A program made the translations under genes and the position numbers. Below, piece after piece: positions 45,832 through 57,862 of a DNA stretch of 64,000 nucleotides (its first letter is position 1; every line of letters begins with the position of its first letter). Source of the DNA: Holtermannia corniformis (Eukaryota; Basidiomycota; Tremellomycetes; Holtermanniales); the NCBI GenBank assembly GCA_001599935.1, contig BCIJ01000006.1:696405-760404 (forward strand), in the 5' to 3' direction. The notes under the pieces are model-generated. The model was not told the DNA's origin, did no database searches, and saw nothing but the letters and a program-made list of their open reading frames with translations.

Positions 45832-47769
45832 TTATGACTCTACTACAACAGTCTTGCCAACCGGCACAACCCCAAAAGTGTCCTCGTCTACACCAAGCTT
45901 GGCTCGTGCGAGCGCAAGGTCTACAGGTGGTTTGTTGTCTGTGTGCATGCGTCAGCTTTGCGATCGTGTGCTGCACAAGGCACTGACACTTCTCATCACT
46001 CATCAACCATGTCCCCCAATGGACACCGATCGATTTCCCAACCTGCATATCCTGCGCCATCCGAACGGCGCCTTCCGGGTCGGTATGCTGCAAGTGCATA
46101 TGCCACCGCGGTTCATACGACCCGATAGGGATGGCCGCTAGGTCGATTGGGCCCGTGACGCGGCCGATGGCAGCGAACAGGGAGGGCGAGTAGCCGGTAT
46201 CACCGAGATGGATGAAGGATTTGCCCTTTGGGTGGGTCCCTTTGATGTGGAAGGCTGCCCAGAGGGTGGCGTTGGTATCGAGCGGTGAGCGTGCGGACCA
46301 GTGCTGTGTCCAAGGTGAGCTTTGCTGACGTCGTAAAGTGAAAGCGTACCATCAAAGGCAGTGCGGTGATTTTGAACGTGCGCTCTGGCCGCTCTGGATC
46401 TTTGAGCGTAAACTCGGTTTCTTGCCACCAGCTAGACTGTTCAGCGGCGCTCGAGTGACAACGTTTGCACTACTCACTCCATCTCTGTGACCCGCGTCAC
46501 GCCCTGCTCCCGGATGAAAGGGCCAACACCCATCGGCACGATCCAGCGCACAGAGTTGCCAAGCTCTTTGATGGCCAGAGGGTCAAGGTGATCAAAGTGG
46601 CTGTTGAGAGATCAGCTCTATGACTCGGGGTGCGCGACGGGACCGACTTGTGTGAAACAAGCACGACGTCAACTTTCTTGAGCTCGTCGAGCCGACATGG
46701 CGGTGGCCTGAGTCGATAAGGCGCCACGACCGAGGGTAGGGTCTGATCGGAGAAGATGGGATCTGTCAAGATGCAAAGTCCGTCCATTGTAACGAACGAG
46801 GTCGACTGGCCGATCTGTGCGACAAAGTCAGAGAAATGGGACCGATGGTTGCGGGACGCACCCAAGTGATCGTCAGCTTGTCCGTGACTTTGACACGCCC
46901 CGGTTCACCCTCTTGTGGCGTCTCTGAACGCGGAGGTGACCCTCGGTCGCTCCCAGTGGCCGCCTTGACATCGACCCACGACTCGGATAGTTTGTCGTGT
47001 CTGGGTGAAACCACGCGCGCTAACGGCGATGCGTGGGCTTCGGGGACGGTGGATGCAAAACTCTTGGATTCTGGAAACTCGTGCGATCTGAGAGGATCGG
47101 TTTGGGATGATGGGGATCGGGGGATGGGTGCGCCAAAGAGGAGGTGGAAGTCGGGACGCTCGATTGGAAGATCGGGGATAGGACGTTCGGGGGGTACACC
47201 GCTGGAGTATCATCAGGAAGACGTCGAGGTGTGAATGTGCAGCATACCCGTTATAGAACAGCTTGAGGGTGACAGTCGAAATGATGAGCTTCCACAATGC
47301 CCACTCCTGTAGATCCCATGATCAGCTAGGTGTCTGCAGATCGGATTGCAACTCGGAAAGAGAGTTGCAGGCTCTTTGCACATTCACTCGGACCAAGCTC
47401 ACCCATGCACCCTGTTCTCTCCATTCAGGTGTGACGTTCCACAACCGGCCAGCGATCCACAGCGAGGCATAGCGTTGCCTGATTGCCTCCTTTTCCGCCT
47501 CGGACGCTTCAGCCGAGTCTTTCGATGACTTTGGGATCGCAGCAAGAGCGTCGAGGTATTTGCACTGGCGATCAGAGAGTAACCTCCGGCGAGTGGTATC
47601 GGTGTATGCTGCGGTATGATGAGTGCTGTGCTTGAGCACGGATCACGGCCAAAGCTGACCGTAGTATGCCATCCATCCTAGAGTATAGCCAACTGGCAGG
47701 GCGATGGCCACCTTTTTGAGAGCTGTTGACCAGTCGATCGGAGAGTTTCAAAGTGAGGTTGCGCAGCAT
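45832..47769 (-). CDS. NAPE-PLD-like metallo-beta-lactamase fold hydrolase
   Basis: Zinc hydrolase of the metallo-beta-lactamase fold, closest in pattern to N-acylphosphatidylethanolamine phospholipase D and its bacterial UlaG-like relatives. Joined exons give TITWIGQSTSFVTMDGLCIL then TDPIFSDQ, typical NAPE-PLD text. Splicing restores the zinc motif SHNHFDHLDPLAIKELG (HxHxDH). Then ITALPLMHWSARSPLDTNAT, FIHLGDTGYSP (metal-bridging Asp), MHLQHTDPEGAVRMAQDM and SIGVHWGTW (last His). The final exon, after an intron starting gtcagtgcc, reads DLALARAKLGVDEDTFGVVP and VGKTVVES, stop 45832. An N-terminal hydrophobic part (VAIALPVGYTLGWMAYY) may be a membrane anchor. The start near 47769 is not secure. 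Substrate is inferred. Confidence 0.78.
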
Positions 47770-48058
47770 GATGAGCTTTGGTGAGACTGTGCCAACGGGG
47801 CAGACTGACTGGTTGCCATCCTGCGCGTATACGGCGCTCCCTTGGTGATCCGATCTCAGCAGCCGGTCTTGTCCTCTTGCAATGATGTGCAACGGTTGGT
47901 TGTTGCTGTGCACGTTGTTGGACGACGGCCTCTCTGGTTCTCAACAACGACAATCACAACACTCGTTCAGCAAGTTATAATCCTAGATCAGACAGGCAGC
48001 AGGCTGCCTCGACTGTCACTACCACCTTGGGCGAGAGACTGTGCAGACAGAAGGCGAC
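47770..48058. promoter_or_regulatory. divergent promoter region, hydrolase / PPN2-like
   Basis: About 290 nt between two divergent starts; part may be 5' exon of the hydrolase. I see no distinct motif. Confidence 0.3.
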
Positions 48059-49936
48059 ATGACACCGCCGGGACCGTCGACGTCGTCGCCACCGCCAAAC
48101 TACTCGTACGCTGAAGGCGGGCTGGCCTCTCGACCTTCGTCGCCCATCTCTGCGCTCTCAGACGGCCAGCGATCACCTTCAGTGTACCACCAACCGCCTC
48201 GGCACCTCGGCTCCCGGCCGTCGTTCCGCAGTCGACCGTCCTTGCTCGATCAACTGCTCCCCATCCCTTCTTCCAAAGAATCCATTTCGTTGGGCACCGA
48301 CACCTCGCCAGACGACAATGTGACGCTGCATCGGTCTGTGCGGCGGATCGCGAGCGTGACCGTCGTCCTGGTCTTTCTCGTCTCGGTCGTGTTCCTCGCC
48401 TGTACGAGCGAGACGACGGCCGAGGCGGTCGGGATCAAGGAACTACGGTTACTGTTTGGCAGCAGTCATAGATACGAAGACGCTCTGGATGTCCAAACGG
48501 AGCTCAAGGGGGACTTGATAGCGTCAGTGACGGCGTCTGCGGCCGCTGTCGAGGAGACGGCGGTGGTAGATCTTCAGAGTGAGAGATTGATTCTACCCTA
48601 GCGTCTGGAGTGAGGCTGATGCCTGGCGCAGACGAGGACCCAGACTTTTCGCAATACAACTACCTGCAGACGCTCACGGCCGCTAATCTACGGCTCTCGA
48701 AGCCCGGTCGACGAGTCATCTTCATTGGCGACATCCACGGCAGCTATGATCCTCTCCAGTCAGTTGAAGCTTACTACTCAAATCGCTCTGCTGAGCTGAG
48801 CACAGACGCCTGCTCAAGAAGATCGACTATGACCCATCGGCGCACATGCTGATCCACGTCGGCGACCTGATTGCAAAAGGCTCGCAGCACGACGCCGTGC
48901 TCTCGTTCATGCGTCAACACCGGATCGCAGGCGTGCGCGGGAACCACGACCAGCCAGTGCTGCAGTGGCGTGCGTGGATGGAGTGGGCGGGCGGCCAAGA
49001 CTGGGAGGCGTGGCTGGATAGTGTGTCTGCGGGGCAGACGGAAGCCCCGGTCCAGAGTCTCAGGAAGGAGGGCAAGAGCTACCCTTCGGCATGGGAGTGG
49101 AAGGGCGAGCATTGGCACATCGCTCGGTACGCGAGCGTCGTAGCGTCGTTCAAAGGCAGAGCTGACGGATGGACAGGAACCTACACAAGGCAAACTATCG
49201 CTACTTGCAAAACCTGCCACTCAGCCTGCACTTGCCATCGTTGCATACGCTCGTCGTGCATGCCGGCCTGGTCTCGCGCGACCTCTGGCTCGATTCCGAA
49301 GCGACTTCTCAGCCGCTCATCAACGCGACCGTCACGACCGATGACGATGACCAAGCGTCCACACTGTCGCACCGAATCGACCGTACGGCGCTCGAGCGCG
49401 CGCTGCTCTCGATCCCCCAGAATCGAGATCCCTACACTCTGATCGAGATGCGGTCCATCGTGCCCGACACCAACGAGATTACAAAGTCTTCCAAGGTCGG
49501 GATCCCGTGGAGTGAGTACTGGGCGCAGGACATGACGCGCTGTACGGCCAAGACGGGTGGCGTCGTCGAGGGGCGCAAGAAGCACAAGCACAAGAAGCTG
49601 CCTCGATTACCCGAAACTGGATGTGCGCCCGTCTCGGTGATTTATGGGCATGCGGGTGGGTACTGTGCTGTTGTTTCAGTCGAGGGCTGACTGGTATCGC
49701 AGCGGGTCGAGGGCTGGATATCAAAGAGTACAGCAAGGGGATTGATACGGGCTGTGTGGTATGTCTAGTGAACGCCATCATTGCCAAGTGCTGACAAACC
49801 ATCGCAGTACGGAAGGCAGCTCACAGCGCTCATCCTCGGCAATGTCGCAGAACTCGAAGCCCAAGGCGACGCCGTCACGCTCGGTTCAAACCGTGGCGTG
49901 CTGATCAATGTCGAGTGTGGTCAAGGCGGTCTCTGA
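48059..49936 (+). CDS. PPN2: PPN2-like PPP-family phosphatase (endopolyphosphatase type)
   Basis: Metallophosphatase matching yeast Ppn2, a vacuolar zinc-dependent polyphosphatase. A Ser/Pro-rich cytosolic head (48059-48340) precedes one membrane helix (SVTVVLVFLVSVVFLA, near residues 100-118), then the lumenal catalytic domain. PPP motifs appear in order: FIGDIHGSYDPL (GDxHG), LIHVGDLIAKGSQHDA (GDxxxxG), GVRGNHDQPVLQW (GNHD), LVVHAGL and VIYGHAA (metal-binding His). Between them are GIPWSEYWAQDMTRC and a Lys/His-rich loop (RKKHKHKKLPR), both seen in fungal relatives. The end reads GSNRGVLINVECGQGGL. Introns near 48574, 48759, 49129, 49655 and 49757 are 45-65 nt. Polyphosphate as substrate is by family resemblance. 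Confidence 0.8.
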
Positions 49937-50479
49937 GTCTGCGTGCGCAGTGTATTTGTAGACTTGTATAGATCTCGTGCTTGCTGGAGCCTCGACGGAG
50001 CGTCCGAGCGGTGACAAGGATGCTGCGCTCGGCTGCTGCGGCTAGCTGCGTGCTGTACACTCAATCCATCACATCAGCAGTGGATCCATCGGTGACAGCG
50101 ACGTGGACAGGACAGCACCGCCACCGCAGTCATCAACAGCATCATCGCTTCCGGCGTTGGAAAACTCGGTCACCGTCCGTCTCTTCCCTTTGAGCTCTCG
50201 CCTCGAGCTCCGCTGTGATCACCTTGAAAAGTCCAGCAACAGATCAGATCAGAGGGAGAGATCAGCAACCGACGGTGCCGACTGCGAATCAACATCGCTC
50301 CCAACTCAGGGTTCGCCAAGCCGCCTTGGCCGCAGCACCAGCACCAGCACCGATCTCATCGGCCCATCCATCAGCCATCACCAAGAGCACACGCTTGGTC
50401 ATTGCTCGCTACAGTATCCGTCTCGATTCCCTCTAGCATCACCAGCCCCGCCCATCGCTCAATCCGCACCACCACCACC
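49937..50479. other. intergenic, 0.54 kb
   Basis: Upstream region of the aspartic protease. A short caccag triplet-like run lies near 50337-50357. I see nothing else of note. Confidence 0.35.
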
Positions 50480-52392
50480 ATGCGCAGCTGCTTGATCGTC
50501 CTCGCCGCCCTCGGGCTCACCATGGCGAACCCAGCTCCTGCGACAGACGCAGACGCAGGACGACTGCGCGTTCCACTCGTTCACAACTCTCACCACCACT
50601 CTCGCCAACATCACCCCGATCTCGCCGTGCGCCAAGACTGGCTCAGCCAGCAGGCCAAGGGCATGCGTGGCAAATATCATGGCTTGCTAGGCGAGCGAGG
50701 GCAGGACATGGTCAGCCGGGATCGGGAGGAGGCATCGCTGAGGAAGCGAGCTGGCCAGGTTGGGTGAGTCGACGAAGCTGGGTGGGCGATGTGAGGCGAT
50801 GTGTCAGCTGTTCAGCTGGGTCGAACATCGCCACCACTACCTCCGTGCATCGCACTTGAAGAGACTGACGATACCTACAGGCTGACAGATTCCGGCCTGG
50901 ATGCCTCGTATTCGGGTGTGGTGTCAATCGGGTGCGCAGTATCGGTCAACTGACAGGGCAGACGCTGATCCTCCATAGCACCCCAGCTCAGAGCTTTCTT
51001 GTCATCATGGACACTGGCTCGGCCGATCTGTGAGCTCTATCGACCAACAACCCACCGTGCTGATCTGCGACAGATGGGTTGCAAGCGACATGTGCACGTC
51101 ATCGACCTGTACCGGCTTGATTCAATATGAATCATCAGCGTCTTCGAGCTTCTCCGAGTGAGTCTGCCATCGCGATCGAGTGGCTCAAGCTGATCCATAC
51201 GAGTCTCAACACTCTTTTCAACATTACCTACGGCTCTGGCAGTGCCAGAGGCGACCTCGTACAGGACAATGTCTCAATGGGCGGCTACCTCGTCACCGGC
51301 CAGGAGTTTGGTGCGCTATGCTCCTTGTGAAGTCGCAGACAGACTGATCACGCTGCAGCTGTCGTCACCGAGGCCTCGAGCGGTCTGCTACGCTACCCGC
51401 TCTCAGGTCTCATGGGTCTTGGCTGGCAAGCGCTCGCTTCGTCGGGCGCCATGCCTTTCTGGCAGCGCCTGGCCTCGAGCGGGAACTGGGCCGAAGCAAC
51501 CATGGGCTTCTACATGAAGCGCTACCGGAACCAAGTCGGCGCCACCTCGCTCGAGTCGGACGGCGGCGAGTTCAGCATGGGGTGCGCACCGTGGCAAGAC
51601 ACGAGCGGGGACTGACGGATCGTGATAGGTACTTGAACTCTTCGCTGTACAGCGGCAATGTCAACTACATCGACGTGCCGTCAGAGGACGAAAACTACTG
51701 GCAGATCCCATGCCAGGGCGCGACCGTCCAAGGCACCACTGTCGACATTGTACGTCTCCGCTCCACCACCCCATCAGCCTGACATCGCATAGACCTACTC
51801 CAGCAGCCAGCCGCAAGCCGCAATCGACACCGGCACAACCCTGATCGGCGTCCCACAAGCGGCGCTCGAAAACATCTACGCCCAGATCCCAGGCGCCGAG
51901 CCGATGGCCGCGAGCACGGGCTATGACGGCTACTGGCAGTACCCGTGCACCACCGTCGTCTCCGCCACGCTCCAGTTTGGCGGCATGAGCTATGCCATCT
52001 CGGATGACGATTTCAAGCTCGGGTCGTTCACGACTGATTCCTCAATGTGTACCGGCGCCTTCTTCCAGATGGATCTGTGAGTCGCCCGTCTGGTCGACCG
52101 AGGCTGACATTGCACGCACGGTAGGTCGTCACGATCGCCAATCCAGTGGATCGTCGGCGCTTCGTTTTTGAAAAACGTCTACACTAGCTTCCGATACAAC
52201 CCCTCGGCCATTGGCTTTGCCGCGCTCTCGTCGAACGGCTCGACGATCAATGCCGCCACGACGACGGCTGGGTCGCCCCAGTCGACGACAGCGGCCAATA
52301 CCGGAAACGGCGCAGTGTCGCTCTCGGGACAGAGCTCCGTCTGGCTCGGTCTCGGAACGGCCGCTGTGGCTCTGCTCGGTGCATCGCTATAG
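50480..52392 (+). CDS. pepsin-like aspartic protease, probably GPI-anchored
   Basis: Secreted A1-family endopeptidase. It begins with a signal peptide (MRSCLIVLAALGLTMANPAP) and a His-rich propeptide ending near a Lys-Arg (LRKRAGQ), a likely maturation site. The two catalytic motifs are FLVIMDTGSADLWVAS (near 51010) and AAIDTGTTLIGVP (near 51830). The flap strand NITYGSGSARGDLVQDNVSM and GLMGLGWQALASSG between them, and IVGASFLKNVYTSFRY near the end, are standard family parts. The tail is Ser/Thr/Asn-rich, then a hydrophobic end (VWLGLGTAAVALLGASL) without charged residues, as for GPI attachment, so a yapsin-like cell-surface role fits. About seven introns of 45-65 nt. Stop at 52390-52392. 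Confidence 0.88.
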
Positions 52393-52578
52393 CTCGTGTA
52401 AGCGGAAGAGACGGTCACAGATCATGCAAGTAAAGGGAAAGGGACATTCTGTCTGATCAAAGCAGTTGCAGCAGTGTCCACCTGTATCATAATAGCCAGT
52501 CATATGCATCACTAGCGTCGACGTCTCCGAAAGTAGAACCCAGCGGTTGAAGCTTGGCTGACGGATAGTCTTTCATGA

Positions 52579-55500
52579 TCAATTGACCTCGTCGGCCGCT
52601 TGGCGCATGTTGGCCACGAGGTCCTTGCGGAGCCATTTGTCAGGGCTCGTAAAGATCCAGCACAGCAGCCCGAGGATGCTGACTGCGCCCCAGATGACGA
52701 CGGCGTAGTTGAACGTCTGCGCCGTGGTGGGGAACGAAAAGGGTGAGATGTAGACCTAGTAGTGTCAGCCGTGGCCGCGTTGCTTGCAAAGCAGAGAGAC
52801 TAACGGCCAAGACGAGCAAGTTCCACAAGCAGGTGATGAGATAGAATGGCTTGGCAGCGGCACCGAGGCCAAACTTGGTGTGGCGGAACGAGTTTGGCGT
52901 GAAGACGAGCCGACAGAATGAGATCAACGCGTATGCGGCAATGGTTGCTGCTCAGTGTCAGCATTGAGAGACGGTAGCATGCGTCGACTCACGAACACCG
53001 CCAGCCGAGATGAGCGATGTGAACGCAACGTTTGACGGTAGGATGGTGCAGAGCAACACAGAGCCAAAGATCCACATGACCGTCACGGCGTTGGCGGGCC
53101 TGCCGTCGGCTGTGACTTGGCCGATCCAGCCGGAGAACGGCAGTACGCCATCACGGGCGACGGCGAAGACGAGACGGGAAGCCGCAACGATCGCAATCGA
53201 CGTGTTCTGTCAATGGTTAGCTCTGCTATCAGCCCAATCCAAACGACTCACAAGGATGAGGCCAGCTGCCGCCAGAATGGTCATAAAGACTGAGCCGCCT
53301 TTGCCCAACGCTAGTGCATAAATCTGCACGAAAGGCTGCGGTGCGTACAGCTCGAACCAGACGTCCGTGGGAGGGGCGCAAAACAAGAACAGGATGGTTG
53401 AAGCCAACGCCATCCCGCCTGATGCAAAGGCCGAGGTCAAGATACCCCGGGCGGCAACTTTGCTTGCGTTCTTTGTCTCCTCAGCAATGTGTCCAGACGC
53501 GTCAAAGCCAACAATGGATCCTGCGCCAAACAAGCTGAGATCGATCAGCTCGCCCCGTGAGGAACTTGATTACTACTACTCACAAGCTCAGCAACCAGTT
53601 CCAACCGGGAGGAGCGCCGGTGCCGTTGTCTACAATTGATCAGCTGAAGCAAAATGGTCACGCAAGTTCCACTCACATCTTCCTGTAAAGACCTCGGAGG
53701 CACTACGGAAGCCGTACGTACGGTGTACGCCAATCTGACGATCATATCAGACACTGTAGATCGCGCGCGCATGGCACTCACTGGCATCCAAGTGCAGCAG
53801 AGGATGAAGTCCACAAGCATCAGGATCATTGAGGATTTGAAAACCCAAGAGTATGCGCGTTCTTCGAGCAAAATCGGTTAGCTTGCATCAGTATTTGGAG
53901 GCGACTCACGCGGCAAGTAGTTGAGCAAGATGCAGCATACCAGTATACCTTCGCTGACAGCCCAAGTCAAAGCGCGGAATTTGACATTGGTAACGACGAT
54001 GCCTCCCGGGAAATCGACTTCCCAGACGACCATTTGCGACAAGATGTAGTTGGCGATGGTCTATTACTGTCAGCAACGGCGACCTGCACGCCTATTCGAC
54101 TCACCTGGCAATTACCGGCAGCGAATGTCATCCATGCTGTGCACGCCCACCAAGCCACGACGAAGCCAACGACTGGGGCGGCTTGTCAGTATGAGCGCCT
54201 CGCCATCAGTTGCACTTACGCCTAGAGTACTTGCTTCCGGCAGCTTCAGCTGCCCAGATGTAGATGGACCCCGACAGAGGCAGCGCCGACTTGCGTTGTC
54301 AGGCAATAGTTCGCGCGTCTCGATCCCACTTACGCAGATCTCTGCCAAGCTGTCACTCGTCAACTGGGCCACAAGAAAGTATAACGAGAACTCACACAGC
54401 AGCAGTGATCGTCATGAAGACCCACGATATGAGCACAGAGGACCTAGTACCTTGGTCAGTGCAACCCAGAGGGGAGCAGCAAACGGCAATTGGACACGCG
54501 AGTGGTGTGTCCAACGATGCGCGTGCTGCCGTGGGTCGGCCGCTAGCGACTGTCACGGCGGGACGGGCGCGCACTGGGCGTCGACAGCTTCAGGGATTTG
54601 CTCGTCAAGGCGATTAGGTTCTTGAGCTCCAAGTATGCTGGCTGCACAGCCAGATACAAACAAACATCTGTGACCGTTGCGCCCTGAAAGCTCGACCCAA
54701 GATGAGCCAACGTGACAATCCACGTCCATACCACGATCCGGACTCCATCCCAAAACGGACAACCCAGAACACGGCAACATCTCTTACTCAGCCGCCTCGC
54801 GGACCAAAAGCTAGGGTTCCCGACGCGAGCATTAACTCGATCCGGTGTCATGACGGTATGATCTCAGCCCCATAAGGAGCACCCGTACTCTGCTTTTTGT
54901 GAAAAGGGTTAGGAAGTGAAAAGTCCCTGTCTGCTATCTGCGCCCGGCGAAACGGCAGAACTACAAAGCAAAAGCGTATGACAACCTCGTGCAAAGTCTG
55001 CCATGTCAGGCAGGGTAGCTACGTTTGCGAGAATTACAAAACTGCAGATCAAATGAGACGTAATCTCAAAACTGGATCCAGCACGTGTTCGGACAGACAC
55101 CTTCAGAGGTGCAGATTATCTATTACGCAACGTTGCTCGTTGCAGAGCCGTAGTCAGGATACATCCAGGCGGGCTGGCATCACTTTCACGTCCAAGCGTA
55201 GCAGTCGCGACTACAAAAGCTAACTTCAGCTCTTCACTCGCAGAGGCGCTTGAACGAGACCAAGCCTCCTCAGTACAAACATACGAGCTGACCGATCGCC
55301 GCATTCTGGGCAAGTGCACAACGATAACGCGAGCGAACTCGATGACATTTCGGCCGCGGCCCAGGTAATGGGTACGAAACGACAGCATGCAGAGCGCATC
55401 GCCTTGTACGAGTTTGAGGAAGATCTGTATATCGCCATGAGAGGATACGCGGACCCAGAGCCGTTGAAGCAATGATGATGCTTTTCAGACTCATCCCCGC

Positions 55501-57476
55501 GCATCTGGTCAACAGAAATTGACAAGATCTCAAAGCAAAGGTAACAGCGCCAGGGTGATGCCCCCGCGTTGTTGGCGATCTATGCGAGCGCAGTGTGCAG
55601 AAACGCTCTGCTTGCGGTGGGGGTATATAATGCACTTGCATGGCGTGCGTGGGCATGAGCAACGACACAGCTATCAATTGCCAGGTCTTCGTCGCGCACA
55701 ACCAGCAACGTGTTATCTGCGTTTGAATGCCATGGCGCGCGCTATTGCGCGGTCTGGAGCACCTAACGTAGATAACGACTGAGGCAGTGCGCGACGGCGA
55801 TGCACAGTACAGAGTCGAGGATCAAATGGCGACAAAGACGACCGCGGCTGGGTACCGGTGACGGGAGGCGGCGAGACCGTCGCTCATGCCTCGATAGCCA
55901 CGCAGTCTTGCAGTAGCCTAGCGTTCCGATGGCTGATCCGCTTCGCTGATGCTCGCATACTATCGCACGAGGCTCACCGAGCGTACTCAGCCAAGTGTGA
56001 TGCCGGCGCTAAAGGCTTCCACACGTAGCAGCGCTGTACGCCATCGAGGAAGGTACCGTGCCCAGACGCGCAACGCCCGACGTCTAGAAGACGGGGTCAG
56101 GAGCTACGGCTGTGATTTGCCCATTCGGTCGCCAATGCTGGCGAACACCTGCCGACGACTAGATATCTGCGTAGTCGTCGACCTTGCGCGCGACCACCAA
56201 TTCGCTAGGTGCTTCGACTCATCGCGGCGAAATCACGTTGCGCGGATGAGCGCGCCGCACAGTGTCAACCACACGTCGAGGAGACATCATCAAGCTGATC
56301 TGATGCGCCCGACAACGGAGAGTGAACTATGTACCTTGATGACAAGCTTGGTCCATGGTTGTTTTCAGTCGATCCTGCCCGAGTTGCGCAGCGTCCATGG
56401 GAAATCAGCATACCTGAGGATGATATGCCAACGTCAGCTAGGTGAGGACAATGCACTTGCGCGATCGGAATTCGTCAATGAGACTAGCGAGAGCAAGTAG
56501 CTGCGTAGCTAGAGTGCCGTTCCAACTGCGGGCGCTGATCGCGTGCCGAAGGTCCGACCAGCATAAGCTCTCGTGCTCCGAATGATGACATTGAACAGAG
56601 GGTGAGTGAACGCGGCGCGAGACTAAAGTAGGCTAGCTGAAGCAGACCCAACAATCGAGATTGACTGATCTCGGCTATGGGTAATGGTCAAGCTGATCCG
56701 ATCCGAGCGATCGCGCTGCTTTGAGAGTGCGAGCTGGACGAGGACGAAATATGAAGAAGAAAACGTTGAGACGAGCACAGGCAGACAGACGAGCAGATAG
56801 GGTGAGGAAGGCGCAAGTGAACCAATGACGGATTGCCGCACTGACCAGTAAGCTGATCCACTCATCCCAGTCGGCGCGGATTATACACCGCGCCGAGGAT
56901 AAAAGGTGGACAGCTACTTTGTACACGGGCTAGCCGTCATTGCTTACTCGCACCCAGCCTTGAAAGGATAGGATAACAAGGATGAGGGCAAAATGAAAGA
57001 GGGGGTGCAAATGATTGCGCAAGAGTGTCTGCTGACCATGACCGAGCGCCTTGCCGTTGAGTTCGTGATGGCCGAGTATTGCGCGTTTTGCGTTTGTTCT
57101 CCCGGATCAAGACGCGTGATTGAATCACCATGCGGCTGCTGGGCCTCCCGCTAGGACGCCCAGGAAGAGGATCGAGCGGACGGCACCGAGAAAGTTCCTG
57201 CGGGGATCGAGTCAGCGTCCAGTCGCCGCGGCGGATACGACTGAGACGGACATTGCGCAGAACGAGGCCGCAAAGTTTTCAAGTAGGCCCCAGCGTCTGG
57301 TCAGCTGCGACTTGTAGCCCAGTGCGTTCTGAGTGTCAGGTCGTTCCGTCAGTGATCGTGAATGAGATGGATAAGGGTACGCGACGGACGAGCTGAGCGG
57401 TGTCTTGGTTGATGGATGATGCTGGTGAGTGCTTGTCCATGTTGGCTTGTGATGTTGGGGTGGCTGCTTGTGACAT
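52579..57476 (-). CDS. APC-family amino-acid/GABA/choline permease with a 2.7 kb intron
   Basis: Plasma-membrane amine transporter of the fungal UGA4/HNM1-type group, about 12 helices. N-terminal exons sit far right: [20 protein letters not shown], then [19 protein letters not shown] (57250-57300) and [20 protein letters not shown] (57129-57190). They join in phase, across 54444-57128, to [17 protein letters not shown], then [20 protein letters not shown], the family's AEICSAxPxSGxxYxW signature. Downstream exons give [19 protein letters not shown], the hallmark [19 protein letters not shown] (near 53500), [21 protein letters not shown] TM8-9 text (near 53150) and the end [15 protein letters not shown], stop 52579. 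Other introns are 45-75 nt. The long intron may carry an insertion; if it blocks splicing, the gene is broken. Confidence 0.78.
54444..57128 (-). other. outsized intron (2,685 nt) of the permease
   Basis: Donor gtgatt right after the exon ending GCCGCATG (57129 side); acceptor ctgaccaaggtactag before GTCCTCTGTG (54443 side). Codon phase and family match are exact over the join (AAA-W-SSVL). I found no transposase or polymerase frame; the open frames at 55949-56500 and 54543-54851 look like chance. It holds a TATA-like gtatataatg near 55623 and an 8-bp hairpin at 56872-56895. Confidence 0.6.
56872..56895. repeat. GC-rich hairpin with TATA-like loop
   Basis: CGGCGCGG, eight-base loop ATTATACA, CCGCGCCG: a perfect 8-bp stem inside the permease's long intron. 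Read on the minus strand the loop is TGTATAAT, TATA-like. Confidence 0.55.
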
Positions 57477-57862
57477 TGTTGGACCGGATCTCTGGTTGGG
57501 AGCAGTGAGCATGGACCGAGATGGCGGAGGGCCGTGCGGTTGAAATACTTTGATACTCGCGTGGTGCGAGGGGTTGGCACGTGCTACTGTGGCAGGCAGC
57601 CTGCGGGAATCCCCAGTGGTTGTCAAGCTGAAGTGTATGTAGTCCCTGAGCGCTTCGTAGGTAGGCTGTTTAATCGCTTCGAGCTAACAAGTTCGCACGC
57701 AGCTGGGTGTACAGAGCTCGCACGTAAAACTACTGCCCAGTCAATGACGTGGTACGTACGTGTTGGGCTGCTCACTAACCCCTGCTCGGGGCCCAGCTCG
57801 AGTGACAGCACAACAGCGTCCAGCTCGTCTCGCTTGGTGTCAACGAGGGATCCACCGCCAGC
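57477..57862. promoter_or_regulatory. divergent promoter, permease / UBX gene
   Basis: 386 nt between divergent starts, with a CACGTG core at 57578-57583. A longer N terminus for the permease (Met at 57512 or 57626, same frame) would reduce this space. Confidence 0.4.

Noticed and set aside
55949..56500. Plus-strand 183-codon frame inside the long permease intron
   Set aside because: Composition looks random (many Arg/Ser/Cys), with no motif or homology pattern. Chance is more likely than a nested gene.
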